From: Pseudomonas sp. N3-W
GTDB lineage: Bacteria > Pseudomonadota > Gammaproteobacteria > Pseudomonadales > Pseudomonadaceae
Direction of reading: 5' to 3'
NCBI RefSeq assembly: GCF_024970185.1
Contig: NZ_CP103965.1
Span: 368,001 to 432,000 of the forward strand
Length of the DNA: 64,000 nt
A model generated the notes under the pieces. That model saw only the letters and a list, made by a program, of their open reading frames with translations. It made no database searches and was not told the DNA's origin. Position 1 is the first letter of the stretch; every line of letters begins with the position of its first letter. This document shows positions 17,297 through 26,990 of this stretch, in pieces. The position numbers and the translations under genes are program-made.

Positions 17297-19747
17297 ATGA
17301 CTCAAGAACCACTAGTTCGCGAAGCAGAGGTGGCCGCATTTCGCGATGCCGTCCTGACCAAACTCACCTACGCGGTGGGCAAAGACCCTGATCACGCCTT
17401 CGACCACGACTGGTTCGAAGCCATCGCCCTGGCGGCGCGTGATCACATGGTTGAACACTGGATGGACCACACCCGGCAGATCTACCGCAAAGGTCAGAAG
17501 CGGGTCTATTACCTCTCGCTGGAATTTCTCATCGGCCGCTTGCTCTACGACAGCCTGAGCAACCTCGGCCTGCTGGACGTGGCCCGTGAAGCACTGACCG
17601 AGCTCGGCGTCGATCTGGAGCGCATTCGTCTGCTGGAGCCCGACGCAGCGCTGGGCAACGGTGGCCTCGGGCGCCTGGCGGCGTGCTTCATGGAAAGCAT
17701 GTCGACCCTCGGCATCGCTGGCCACGGCTACGGCATTCGTTACGAACACGGTCTGTTCCGCCAGGCCATCGTCGACGGCTGGCAGCAGGAGCAGACCGAG
17801 CACTGGCTGGATTTCGGCAACCCGTGGGAGTTCGAGCGCGCCGAAGTGGTTTACCCGATCGGCTTCGGCGGCAGCGTTGAAACGATCACCGATGAAACCG
17901 GCAAGACCCGCCAGGTCTGGACGCCCGTGGAAACTGTGCGCGCCATCGCCTACGACACGCCAGTGGTCGGCTGGCGCGGGGCCAGCGTCAACACCTTGCG
18001 CCTGTGGCGTGCCCGCGCCATGGAAGACCTGCACCTGGAACGCTTCAACGCCGGCGACCACCTGGGCGCCGTGGCGGAAGTGGCACGCGCCGAAAGCATC
18101 TCCCGGGTGCTTTACCCGGCGGACAGCACCGAAGCTGGCCAGGAACTGCGCCTTCGTCAGGAATACTTTTTCGTCGCCGCGTCGCTGCAGGATTTGTTGC
18201 GCCGCCACCGCAACATGCACACCTCGGTGCTGACCCTGGGTGATCACGCGGCGATCCAGCTCAACGACACTCACCCCTCGATTGCCGTGGCCGAACTGAT
18301 GCGCCAACTGGTCGACGTCTATGACGTGGCGTGGGATGCGGCGTGGCAAGTCACGGTTGATACGCTGTCCTACACCAACCACACGCTGCTGCCTGAAGCG
18401 CTGGAAACCTGGCCGGTCGGTTTGATGGAACGCATGCTGCCCCGGCACATGCAGATCATTTACCTGATCAACGCCCAGCACATCGATTCGCTGCGGGCCA
18501 AGGGCATCCACGATTTCGACGTGCTGCGCTCGGTGTCGCTGATCGAAGAAGACAACGGCCGCCGCGTGCGCATGGGCAACCTCGCGTTCCTCGGTTCCCA
18601 CAGCGTCAACGGCGTGTCCGGGCTGCACACGCAACTGATGCGCGAGACGGTGTTCTCTGAACTGCACAAGCTTTACCCGGAACGTATCAACAACAAGACC
18701 AACGGCATCACCTTCCGCCGTTGGCTGTACCAGGCCAACTCCGAACTGACGTCGATGCTGGTTAATGCCCTCGGCCCGGATTTGCTGGATAACGCCGAAG
18801 AGCGTTTGCTCGACCTTGAGCCGTTCGCCGAGAAGGCCGCGTTCCGCAAGGCCTTCGCCGAGCAGCGCCTGCACAGCAAGAAAGCCCTGGCGTACCTGAT
18901 TCATGAACGGCTGGGGGTGGCGGTCAACCCGGCGGCAATGTTCGATGTGCAGGTCAAGCGGATCCACGAGTACAAGCGCCAATTGCTCAACCTGTTGCAC
19001 ACCGTGGCGCTCTATCAGGCGATTCGTGCCGAGCCGGAAATCGACTGGGTGCCGCGGGTGAAGATCTTCGCCGGCAAGGCAGCGGCCAGTTATCACCAGG
19101 CCAAGTTGATCATCAAGCTGACCAACGACATTGCTCGGGTCGTGAACAACGACCCGACCGTGCGCGGTCTGCTCAAAGTGGTGTTCCTGCCCAACTACAA
19201 CGTCAGCCTGGCGGAAAGCATCATTCCGGCGGCGGACTTGTCGGAGCAGATTTCCACGGCGGGCTTCGAAGCGTCCGGCACCAGCAACATGAAATTCGGC
19301 CTCAACGGCGCGTTGACCATCGGCACCCTGGACGGCGCCAACGTGGAGATGTGCGAGCGCATCGGCGCCGAGCACATGTTCATCTTCGGCCTCAGCGCCC
19401 AGCAGGTGGAAGCGCGCAAACAGAACCATGAGTTCAGTGCGGCGCCGGACATTGCCGCGTCTCATCGCCTGAACGACGTGCTGCAAGCGATTCGCAGTGG
19501 GGTGTTCTCGCCGGATGATCCGTCGCGTTACACCGGGCTGATCGATTCGCTGATCGACTACGACCGCTTTCTGGTCTGCGCCGATTTCGACTCGTACTGG
19601 AATGCACAGATGCGCGTCGAAGCGCATTGGCACGATTCGAACGAGTGGTGGCGCTCGGCGGTGCTGAACACGGCGCGGATGGGCTGGTTCTCCTCTGACC
19701 GGACGATTCGCGAGTACGCCACCGAGATCTGGAAGGCGTTGGAGTAA
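17297..19747 (+). CDS. glgP: glycogen/starch/alpha-glucan phosphorylase
   Basis: Pyridoxal-phosphate enzyme releasing glucose-1-phosphate from alpha-1,4-glucan ends; GT35 family. 816 aa, normal length. Visible features: EFLIGRLLYDSL near the N-terminus, the LGNGGLGRLAACFMES substrate segment, and the PLP lysine at residue 666 in EASGTSNMKFGLNGALTIGTLDGANVE (given in part). Stands alone; the other glycogen genes are not in this window. Confidence 0.97.
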   Translation: MTQEPLVREAEVAAFRDAVLTKLTYAVGKDPDHAFDHDWFEAIALAARDHMVEHWMDHTRQIYRKGQKRVYYLSLEFLIGRLLYDSLSNLGLLDVAREALTELGVDLERIRLLEPDAALGNGGLGRLAACFMESMSTLGIAGHGYGIRYEHGLFRQAIVDGWQQEQTEHWLDFGNPWEFERAEVVYPIGFGGSVETITDETGKTRQVWTPVETVRAIAYDTPVVGWRGASVNTLRLWRARAMEDLHLERFNAGDHLGAVAEVARAESISRVLYPADSTEAGQELRLRQEYFFVAASLQDLLRRHRNMHTSVLTLGDHAAIQLNDTHPSIAVAELMRQLVDVYDVAWDAAWQVTVDTLSYTNHTLLPEALETWPVGLMERMLPRHMQIIYLINAQHIDSLRAKGIHDFDVLRSVSLIEEDNGRRVRMGNLAFLGSHSVNGVSGLHTQLMRETVFSELHKLYPERINNKTNGITFRRWLYQANSELTSMLVNALGPDLLDNAEERLLDLEPFAEKAAFRKAFAEQRLHSKKALAYLIHERLGVAVNPAAMFDVQVKRIHEYKRQLLNLLHTVALYQAIRAEPEIDWVPRVKIFAGKAAASYHQAKLIIKLTNDIARVVNNDPTVRGLLKVVFLPNYNVSLAESIIPAADLSEQISTAGFEASGTSNMKFGLNGALTIGTLDGANVEMCERIGAEHMFIFGLSAQQVEARKQNHEFSAAPDIAASHRLNDVLQAIRSGVFSPDDPSRYTGLIDSLIDYDRFLVCADFDSYWNAQMRVEAHWHDSNEWWRSAVLNTARMGWFSSDRTIREYATEIWKALE

Positions 19748-19843
19748 CTTTTAGTAATAATTGCGAGCAAGGCCCAACGGTTGTTGGGCCTGACCGATAT
19801 ACTAAGCACCAGTTCTACCGGGTTACAGGCGCTGGCGATTCAT

Positions 19844-19933
19844 TGTGGGAGCGAACCTGCTCGCGAAAGCGGTCTGGCAGTCAGCATTAATGTTGAATGT
19901 CATGGCCCCTTCGCGAGCAGGCTCGCTCCCACA
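19844..19933. repeat. REP pair (inverted)
   Basis: GTGGGAGCGAACCTGCTCGCGAAAG and its inverted partner, between glgP and the DUF2339 gene. Confidence 0.88.
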
Positions 19934-20018
19934 GGTTTGTGTGGTTTCACACTAGACTTGGCCAGACGCTGTACCGCCCGGATTCGCCTCGTCGTGGGGC
20001 CGCTTAGGGATATCGACC

Positions 20019-23000
20019 ATGCAATGGATCTTCATGCTGATTGGCCTGCTGCTGGGCTGGCTGCTCGACGAGTCGTTCAGCAGTGCGTTACTGGGCGCGT
20101 TGCTCGGCCTGGGGCTTGGCCAGACGTTGCGTATTGCCGGTTTGGGCAAGAAAGCCGCCGAGCAGCATCTTCTGTTGGAGCAGACACAGGTCGCGCTGAA
20201 TACGGTGCAGCAACGCCTGGCAGTGCTGGAAGCGTCGGGCGTCAAAGGGCCCGAGCCCGTCGAGCCCGTCGTCAGCGAGTCCGCTACAACCCCTGAGTTC
20301 ACTCTTGACGAAGTGGCCGCCGAAGCCCCGGCGCTGGTCTGGGAATTGCCCGCCGAACTCGAACCGATCACCGCAGCCGCTGCCGAAACCAGCCATCCGC
20401 TGCCCGCTGATGTCTGGTCCCCGGAACCGGTCGCCCGTGAACCTCGTCAACCCGCCGCCCCTCGCGAGCCGAATCTGTTCGACCGTGCCATCACCGGTGC
20501 GCGCAATTGGCTGTTCGGCGGCAACACCGTGCTGCGGGTCGGCGTGGTGCTGTTGTTTCTCGGTCTGGCGTTTTTGCTGCGCTACGCCACCGAAGGCATG
20601 GTGGTGCCGATTGAAATGCGTTACGCCGGGGTCGCTGCCAGCGCCTTGGGCTTGCTCGGATTGGGCTGGTGGCTGCGCCATCGCAACAGCCATTACGCCT
20701 TGATGTTGCAAGGCACCGGCATCGCCGTGTTGTACCTGACGGTATTCGCCGCCATGCGTCTGCACCCGTTACTCGATCCGACGGCAGCCCTGGGCTTGTT
20801 GGTGGCGGTGACGGTGTTCTCCGCCATTCTGGCGATCACCCAGGACTCCCTGGCCCTGGCCTGCGCCGCGGCACTGGGCGGTTTCGCCGCGCCGATCCTG
20901 ACCTCAACCGGCGCCGGCAGCCATGTTGCGCTGTTCAGCTATTTCGCCTTGCTCAATGCCGGCATCCTCGCCATCGCCTGGTTCAAGGCCTGGCGCTTGC
21001 TCAACCTGATCGGTTTTGTCGGCACCTTCGGCATCGGCTTCGCCTGGGGTGCGCGCTCCTATACGCCGGAACTGCTGTGGAGCACCGAGCCGTTCCTGAT
21101 TCTGTTCTTCCTGATGTACCTGGCCATCGGCCTGTTGTTCACCCGGCGCAAACTGTTGGAGATGACCGACGCCCCCGAAGACGACAGCCGTCAGGCACTG
21201 CTGCGCTGGTCGGCGCGCAAGGGCGATTACGTCGACGGCACCCTGCTGTTCGGGCCGCCGCTGGTGGGCTTCGGTTTGCAGTTCGCGCTGGTGCAGCACC
21301 TGGAGTTCGCCACCGCGTTCAGCGCCTTGGCGCTGGGCATGATCTACATGGGCCTGGCACGGCTGCTGATGGGCGCACGGGCGCTGTTGCTGGCGGAAAC
21401 CTGCCTGGCGCTGGGGGTGATCTTCGCCAGCCTGGCGATTCCGCTGGGCCTTGATGCGCGCTGGACGTCTGCGGCATGGGCGGTTGAAGGTGCTGGGATT
21501 TTCTGGCTTGGCCTGCGTCAACAGCGACCGCTGGCTCGTGCCTTTGCCTTGCTATTGCAACTGGGCTCGGCGCTGGCGTTTCTCAGCGAACTGCGCGGCG
21601 GCGAAAGCAGTCTCCTGGCCGGCGCACCGCTGGGGGCGTTGATGCTGGGCGTGGCGTTGCTGTTCAGTTTCTATCAGCTGCGCAAAGCCTTGCCCGAGCA
21701 GACGTCGGCCTGGGAGCGCCAGGGCCTGCCGGTGCTGGCCAGCCTTGGCCTGACGTTCCTCTATCTGCTGGCGCCGCTGTTCTTCTTTACGCACGGCACG
21801 GCGATCAGTTGGGCGCTGGCGGGTCTGGCAACGTTGTTTGTCGGTTTGCGTCTGCAATCGCGCACGTTCCTGTTCACCGCGTTCGCCGTGCAGTTACTCG
21901 GCGGGGCGTTGTTCCTGCTGCGGTTGCAAGGGGCGGGCGGTGAATCGGCGGCAGTGTTCAGCGCCGGTTGGAGCGGCTTGCTCAGTGCCTCGCTGATTGG
22001 CCTGGCGTTGATTGCCGGCATGCTATTGGCGGCGCGTGACGAGATGGTGCGCAACGATGTGCGGCTGCTGCGCGGTTTGTCGGTGGTGCTGTTGGCCGGT
22101 CTGGTGCTGATCAATCTCGCGGTGCTGTTTGTATTGCCGTGGCAGACCGCGAGTGCGGTGTGGGCGGCCAGTGGCTTGTTCATCATCTGGCTCAGCCTGT
22201 ATCTCAAGCAGCGAGCGAGTTTCGTTTTTGGTCTGATGTTGCAGGTGATTGGTGGCGCGGCGTTCCTGTTTGCCGGGCCGGACCTGCTAGGGCCACTGAC
22301 CAGCGAAGGTCTGAAACCGTTGGCGCACAGCGGCTTCTGGACGCCTTTGGTGCTGGGCCTGGCGGCGCTGGTCGGCGCCTGGCGTTTGCAACTGGGCAAC
22401 CATGGTTCGGCGTTCGACAGATTGAGCCTGCAACGTTTGTCCGAAGTGCTGCTGGTGTGGGGCGCGGCCTGGTGGGCGCTGGCCTGGATCAGCGAAGTGC
22501 TGCGCTTTGCCCCGCCGAACCTGCAAGCGACCCTGCTGCTGACCGCCGCGGCACTGAGCGTGGCGTTGTGGGCGATCCTGGCGCTGCGATTGAAGTGGTC
22601 GGCGCTGGGTTTGCTCTGCACCTTGCTGATTCCGGCTGCCGGCCTGGTTTTGCTCGCGGCCTGGTACTCGCGTTATCACCCGGCGGCCAATTTCGGCTGG
22701 CTGGCCTGGGCAGTCGTATTCGCGGTGCATTTCGTCTCTCTGCGGCGCCTGGCGCCGATGCTGCCGGCGCGCGCACTCAGCACCGCCCACGTACTCGGCT
22801 GCTGGTTGCTGATCGGCGTGCTGGCGCTGGAACTGCGCTACGGGTTGCTGTTGTTGTCCGAGCAATACAACGCCTGGCGCTGGCTGGGCTGGGCGATTCT
22901 GCCAAGTCTGTATCTGGTGCTGGCTGCCGCGCCACGCAACTGGCCGTGGCCGGTGTCGGTGTATGCGCGTGAATACCGTGTCTACGCGGCAGCACCGTTG

Positions 23001-23606
23001 GCGTTGCTGATGCTCGGCTGGTTCTGGCTGGCGAACGGCATCAGCGACGGCACCGCCGAACCGCTGCCGTACGTGCCGCTGATCAACCCGCTGGAGCTGG
23101 GCCTGCTGTTTGCGCTGTTCGGGGTTTACGTGTGGTCGCGCAGCGCCGTGGCACAACTGGCGATCCGTAAGGAGCATGCCGAATATGCCGCGCAATTGAT
23201 CGCGGGCGTCTCGCTGTTCGCGTTCTGCACGGCGCTGGTGACGCGCACGGCTCACCACTGGGGCGGCGTGCCGTTCGAGCTGGACCTGCTGCTCGAATCG
23301 ATGCAGGTGCAGGCGGGACTGTCCATCGTCTGGACCCTGATGGCGCTGGGTCTGATGATCGGCGGCCATCTGCGTCACCGTCGCGAAGTCTGGCTGATCG
23401 GCGCGGCGCTGATCGCCCTGGTGGTCGCCAAACTGTTCTTCGTCGAATTGAGTAACCGTGGCGGGCTGGCGCGGATCGTGTCGTTTATCGGCGTTGGTGT
23501 GTTGCTGCTGGTGGTGGGCTATTTCGCCCCGTTGCCGCCCAAGCGCGCCGAAGTCGAGCCGGGTGCGGATGCACCGGTTCCTGAAACAGAAGGAGTGAAG
23601 TCTTGA
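20019..23606 (+). CDS. DUF2339 giant polytopic membrane protein
   Basis: 1195 aa. A short hydrophobic N-terminus (MQWIFMLIGLLLGWLLDE) is followed by a coiled, Glu-rich cytoplasmic-type linker (about 45-150) and then a very long run of well over twenty hydrophobic helices to the C-terminus. This is the DUF2339 family layout. No catalytic motif is visible; it could be a transporter, a scaffold or an envelope-polymer protein. The stop overlaps the start of the DUF3999 gene as TTGA, so the two are translationally coupled and likely work together in the inner membrane/periplasm. Confidence 0.9.
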   Translation: MQWIFMLIGLLLGWLLDESFSSALLGALLGLGLGQTLRIAGLGKKAAEQHLLLEQTQVALNTVQQRLAVLEASGVKGPEPVEPVVSESATTPEFTLDEVAAEAPALVWELPAELEPITAAAAETSHPLPADVWSPEPVAREPRQPAAPREPNLFDRAITGARNWLFGGNTVLRVGVVLLFLGLAFLLRYATEGMVVPIEMRYAGVAASALGLLGLGWWLRHRNSHYALMLQGTGIAVLYLTVFAAMRLHPLLDPTAALGLLVAVTVFSAILAITQDSLALACAAALGGFAAPILTSTGAGSHVALFSYFALLNAGILAIAWFKAWRLLNLIGFVGTFGIGFAWGARSYTPELLWSTEPFLILFFLMYLAIGLLFTRRKLLEMTDAPEDDSRQALLRWSARKGDYVDGTLLFGPPLVGFGLQFALVQHLEFATAFSALALGMIYMGLARLLMGARALLLAETCLALGVIFASLAIPLGLDARWTSAAWAVEGAGIFWLGLRQQRPLARAFALLLQLGSALAFLSELRGGESSLLAGAPLGALMLGVALLFSFYQLRKALPEQTSAWERQGLPVLASLGLTFLYLLAPLFFFTHGTAISWALAGLATLFVGLRLQSRTFLFTAFAVQLLGGALFLLRLQGAGGESAAVFSAGWSGLLSASLIGLALIAGMLLAARDEMVRNDVRLLRGLSVVLLAGLVLINLAVLFVLPWQTASAVWAASGLFIIWLSLYLKQRASFVFGLMLQVIGGAAFLFAGPDLLGPLTSEGLKPLAHSGFWTPLVLGLAALVGAWRLQLGNHGSAFDRLSLQRLSEVLLVWGAAWWALAWISEVLRFAPPNLQATLLLTAAALSVALWAILALRLKWSALGLLCTLLIPAAGLVLLAAWYSRYHPAANFGWLAWAVVFAVHFVSLRRLAPMLPARALSTAHVLGCWLLIGVLALELRYGLLLLSEQYNAWRWLGWAILPSLYLVLAAAPRNWPWPVSVYAREYRVYAAAPLALLMLGWFWLANGISDGTAEPLPYVPLINPLELGLLFALFGVYVWSRSAVAQLAIRKEHAEYAAQLIAGVSLFAFCTALVTRTAHHWGGVPFELDLLLESMQVQAGLSIVWTLMALGLMIGGHLRHRREVWLIGAALIALVVAKLFFVELSNRGGLARIVSFIGVGVLLLVVGYFAPLPPKRAEVEPGADAPVPETEGVKS

Positions 23607-24979
23607 GTCAGAAGCTGGGTTGGTTGGGCGCCGTGGCGCTGGGCGTCGCATTGTCGGCGGTCGCTCAGGAGAAACCGGCGGATTTCGCCACGCAGGTGCC
23701 ATTGTCCGTCAGTGGCGAAGGCCCTTGGTATCGCCTTGAGCTGCCGCTGAACGTGCAACTGAATGCACGGCAAACCGACCTGAGTGACGTACGTGTGTTC
23801 AACGCCGCCGGCGAGCCGCAGGCGTATGCCCTGGCCCGGGAGTCGGTGCAGACCAGCGAAAGCCGTACGCAGACCGACGTGAAGTGGTTCCCGCTCTACA
23901 GCTCGGCCGATGCGACTGAGCGGGCCCCCAGCGTGCGGGTTCAATCAAGTGCAAACGGCACGCTGGTGCAAGTGCAGCCGTCCACTGAGTTGGAGGCGGG
24001 AGAAGAGGTGCTGCGCGGTTGGTTGCTCGACGCCAGTGGCATCAAGGCACCGCTGCAGCAGTTGATTCTCGACTGGACCAGCGAGCGCGACGGCTTCCAG
24101 CGTTTCAGCATCGAAGCCAGCGACGACTTGCAGCATTGGCAGTCGTGGGGCGATGGTCAGGTGGCGCGGCTGTCGTTTGCCGACGAGCGGGTCGAGCAGC
24201 ATGAAGTCGGCCTGCCGGGGCAATCGGCGCGCTATATCCGTCTGTTGTGGAGTTCGCCGCAAACGGCGCCGACGCTGACCTCCGCGCAACTCGAAAGCGC
24301 CAGCAGCCATAGCCTGCCGCTGCCATTGGTGTGGTCGCCGCCACTGGCCGGCAGCACCGTGAAGGCCGGGGAATACACCTGGCAATTGCCGATGGGGCTG
24401 AATGTCGAACGGTTGCAGGTTGAGCTGATACAGCCCAACAGCCTGGCGCCTGTGACCTTGTCCGGTCGTCGCGACAGCAGTCTGCCATGGCAACCGATCA
24501 GCGGCGGCTTGCTCTATCGCCTGACCCAGAACGGCCAGGACGTGGTGCAGGACCAATTGCAGTTGCCGGGGCAAACCGTGCAGCAGCTCAAGCTGACGGT
24601 AGATGAGCGCGGTGGCGGTCTGGGCGTCGAGGCGCCGACCGTGAAATTTGCCGTGCGCGCCACACAACTGGTGTTCCTGGCGCGCGGTGCCGGGCCTTAT
24701 ACGCTGGCACTGGGCAGCGGCACGGTGAGGGCGGCGAATTTGCCGTTGTCGACGCTGATTCCGGATTACAGCGCGGCCAAGTATGCGGCGCTGGGCAAGG
24801 CGACCGTTGACGGTGGTGCGGTGGTGACACCGGTGACACCGGTGGCGCCTGCGAGCGTTGCGGCCGCCGCTCATACCGACTGGAAAAAAATCGGCTTGTG
24901 GGCGGTGTTGCTGCTGAGTGTGCTGTTTCTGGCGGTGATGGCGTTCAGTCTGTTGCGCAAGCCTGCTGCCAAACCCTGA
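23603..24979 (+). CDS. DUF3999 exported protein with C-terminal membrane anchor
   Basis: 458 aa. TTG start with a strong AGAAGGAG ribosome-binding site eight bases upstream, overlapping the DUF2339 stop. Signal peptide about 1-20 (LGAVALGVALSAVAQE), a large beta-rich periplasmic region containing a discoidin-like stretch (FQRFSIEASDDLQHWQSWG), and one transmembrane helix near the C-terminus (about 432-452). Carbohydrate- or polymer-binding is possible from the discoidin-like pattern, but this is inference. Partner of the preceding DUF2339 protein. Confidence 0.9.
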   Translation: MSQKLGWLGAVALGVALSAVAQEKPADFATQVPLSVSGEGPWYRLELPLNVQLNARQTDLSDVRVFNAAGEPQAYALARESVQTSESRTQTDVKWFPLYSSADATERAPSVRVQSSANGTLVQVQPSTELEAGEEVLRGWLLDASGIKAPLQQLILDWTSERDGFQRFSIEASDDLQHWQSWGDGQVARLSFADERVEQHEVGLPGQSARYIRLLWSSPQTAPTLTSAQLESASSHSLPLPLVWSPPLAGSTVKAGEYTWQLPMGLNVERLQVELIQPNSLAPVTLSGRRDSSLPWQPISGGLLYRLTQNGQDVVQDQLQLPGQTVQQLKLTVDERGGGLGVEAPTVKFAVRATQLVFLARGAGPYTLALGSGTVRAANLPLSTLIPDYSAAKYAALGKATVDGGAVVTPVTPVAPASVAAAAHTDWKKIGLWAVLLLSVLFLAVMAFSLLRKPAAKP

Positions 24980-24998
24980 AGTGGGTGCTTCGCACCCA

Positions 24999-25064
24999 AT
25001 CGCGAGCAAGCTCGCTCCCACATTGGAATGCATATCCCTGTGGGACCGAGCTTGCTCGGGATGG
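24999..25064. repeat. REP pair (inverted, one arm variant)
   Basis: Inverted REP arms; the right arm is mutated (GTGGGACCGAGCTTGCTCGGG), with the two changes compensating within its own stem (C at one side, G at the other), so the hairpin is kept. Confidence 0.8.
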
Positions 25065-25238
25065 CGGTATGTCTGCCATCAAAAATCCTGAAACTGCCCA
25101 CAACTCCAGCCCTGTTTCGAACTACGCTCAACCCCGCACATGAACTCTATTAGCGGTATCACGTCTGATAGGAGGAAATGCGCCCCGACTCGCGTTAAAC
25201 TGCGCGGGTTTTTAGCCCCCCATTCTCCGGAGCCGTCC

Positions 25239-26249
25239 ATGTCCCGCGTTACCCTGAGTCGCTATTTGATCGAGCAGACCCGTAGCAACAACACCCCTGC
25301 CGATCTGCGTTTCCTGATCGAAGTGGTGGCGCGCGCCTGCAAGGAAATCAGCCACGCCGTCTCCAAAGGCGCCCTGGGTGGTGTTCTGGGCAGCATGGGC
25401 ACTGAGAACGTTCAGGGCGAAGTGCAGAAGAAACTCGACGTGATCTCCAACGAGATCCTGCTCGAAGCCAACGAATGGGGCGGTCACCTGGCCGGCATGG
25501 CGTCCGAAGAAATGGACAACGCCTACCAGATCCCGGGCAAATACCCGAAAGGCGCGTACCTGCTGGTATTCGACCCACTGGACGGCTCGTCGAACATCGA
25601 TATCAACGCACCGGTCGGTACGATCTTCTCCGTACTGCGTTGCCCGAACGAATACCTGAGCCAGAACGAAGCCCTGAACGAAAAGGCCTTCCTGCAGCCA
25701 GGCACCGAGCAGGTCGCCGCCGGTTATGCCATCTACGGCCCGCAGACCATGCTGGTGCTGACCCTGGGCGACGGCGTCAAAGGCTTTACCCTGGACCGTG
25801 AAATGGGCAGTTTCGTGCTGACCCATGAAGACATCCAGATCCCGACCTCCACCCAGGAATTCGCGATCAACATGTCCAACCAGCGTCACTGGGAGGCGCC
25901 GGTACAACGCTACGTCAATGAATTGCTGGCTGGCGAAGAAGGCCCGCTGAAAAAGAACTACAACATGCGCTGGGTTGCCGCGATGGTCGCGGACGTACAC
26001 CGCATCCTGACCCGTGGTGGCTTGTTCATGTACCCACGCGACAGCCGCGAGCCGTCCAAGCCAGGCAAACTGCGCCTGATGTACGAAGCCAACCCGATGT
26101 CGTTCCTGGTTGAGCAGGCAGGCGGCGCGTCCACTGACGGTCACCAGCGCATTCTCGACATCAAGCCGGACGGCCTGCACCAGCGTGTAGCGGTGTTCCT
26201 CGGCTCGAAAGAAGAAGTCGAACGCGCCACGGCGTATCACAAGGAATAA
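25239..26249 (+). CDS. fbp: class I fructose-1,6-bisphosphatase
   Basis: Gluconeogenic enzyme removing the 1-phosphate of fructose-1,6-bisphosphate; Mg-dependent. 336 aa, standard. The class I metal-site motif [11 protein letters not shown] and the C-terminal sugar-site region [17 protein letters not shown] are present. Start at 25239 ([15 protein letters not shown]) agrees with homologues; an upstream in-frame ATG at 25140 would add a non-conserved extension. The DUF924 gene follows by 3 bases. Confidence 0.97.
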   Translation: MSRVTLSRYLIEQTRSNNTPADLRFLIEVVARACKEISHAVSKGALGGVLGSMGTENVQGEVQKKLDVISNEILLEANEWGGHLAGMASEEMDNAYQIPGKYPKGAYLLVFDPLDGSSNIDINAPVGTIFSVLRCPNEYLSQNEALNEKAFLQPGTEQVAAGYAIYGPQTMLVLTLGDGVKGFTLDREMGSFVLTHEDIQIPTSTQEFAINMSNQRHWEAPVQRYVNELLAGEEGPLKKNYNMRWVAAMVADVHRILTRGGLFMYPRDSREPSKPGKLRLMYEANPMSFLVEQAGGASTDGHQRILDIKPDGLHQRVAVFLGSKEEVERATAYHKE

Positions 26250-26252
26250 ACC

Positions 26253-26855
26253 ATGACTGCGCCCTGGCAGCCGTTGCTCGAATGGTGGTTCGGAACTTGC
26301 GAATCAGCGAACGAAGTGGCGGCTGACAAGGGCAAGTTATGGTTCGGCAAGCGCGACAGCCAGGACCTCGAAGCGCGCACGCGTTTCGGGGACCTTGTCG
26401 AGCAGGCACTGGCCGGCGGATTGACCGAGTGGACGCAACGTCCCGACGGTTGGCTGGCAGTGGTGCTGTTACTGGATCAACTGCCGCGAATGATCTTTCG
26501 CGACACCCCCAAATCTTTCTCTGGCGATCTCCGGGCTCAGGCTTTGGTGGCGCAAGGCATTGCCGCGGATTTTGATCGGCAGTTGCGACCGATCCAGCGG
26601 GTCTTCATCTACCTGGTGTTTGAGCATTGCGAGAATCTGGCGGTGCAGAACGAGGCGGTTTCGCGGTTTATCGATTTGGTTGCCGAGCAGCCGGAAGCGG
26701 ATCGGGCGGTGTTCGCCGATAACCTGGATTACGCCGAGCGGCATCAGAAGGTGATTGCCCGGTTTGGACGGTTTCCCCATCGCAATGCGGTGTTGGGAAG
26801 GGAATCGACGGCTGAGGAAGTTGAGTTTCTTTCGGGGCCGGGATCAAGGTTCTAG
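26253..26855 (+). CDS. DUF924 family protein
   Basis: 200 aa, all-helical cytoplasmic protein. The family signature is visible in LWFGKRDSQD, the WLAVVLLLDQLPRMIFRDTPKSF segment and the HCENLAVQNEAV / YAERHQKVIARFGRFPHRNAVLGR blocks. TPR-like fold is known for this family; the function is not established. Three bases downstream of fbp, so probably co-transcribed. Confidence 0.93.
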   Translation: MTAPWQPLLEWWFGTCESANEVAADKGKLWFGKRDSQDLEARTRFGDLVEQALAGGLTEWTQRPDGWLAVVLLLDQLPRMIFRDTPKSFSGDLRAQALVAQGIAADFDRQLRPIQRVFIYLVFEHCENLAVQNEAVSRFIDLVAEQPEADRAVFADNLDYAERHQKVIARFGRFPHRNAVLGRESTAEEVEFLSGPGSRF

Positions 26856-26878
26856 ATCTTCTTTGCGCCTCAAGCCGT

Positions 26879-26973
26879 CATCGCGAGCAAGCTCGCTCCC
26901 ACATGGGGTTTCTGCCGTACACAAACCATGTGTTCGGCGCAGATCCCCTGTGGGAGCGAGCTTGCTCGCGATG
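26879..26973. repeat. REP pair (inverted)
   Basis: Inverted REP arms between the convergent DUF924 and chemoreceptor genes; can serve as terminator for both. Confidence 0.9.
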
Positions 26974-26990
26974 AGGCCTTCAAAAGCGCT

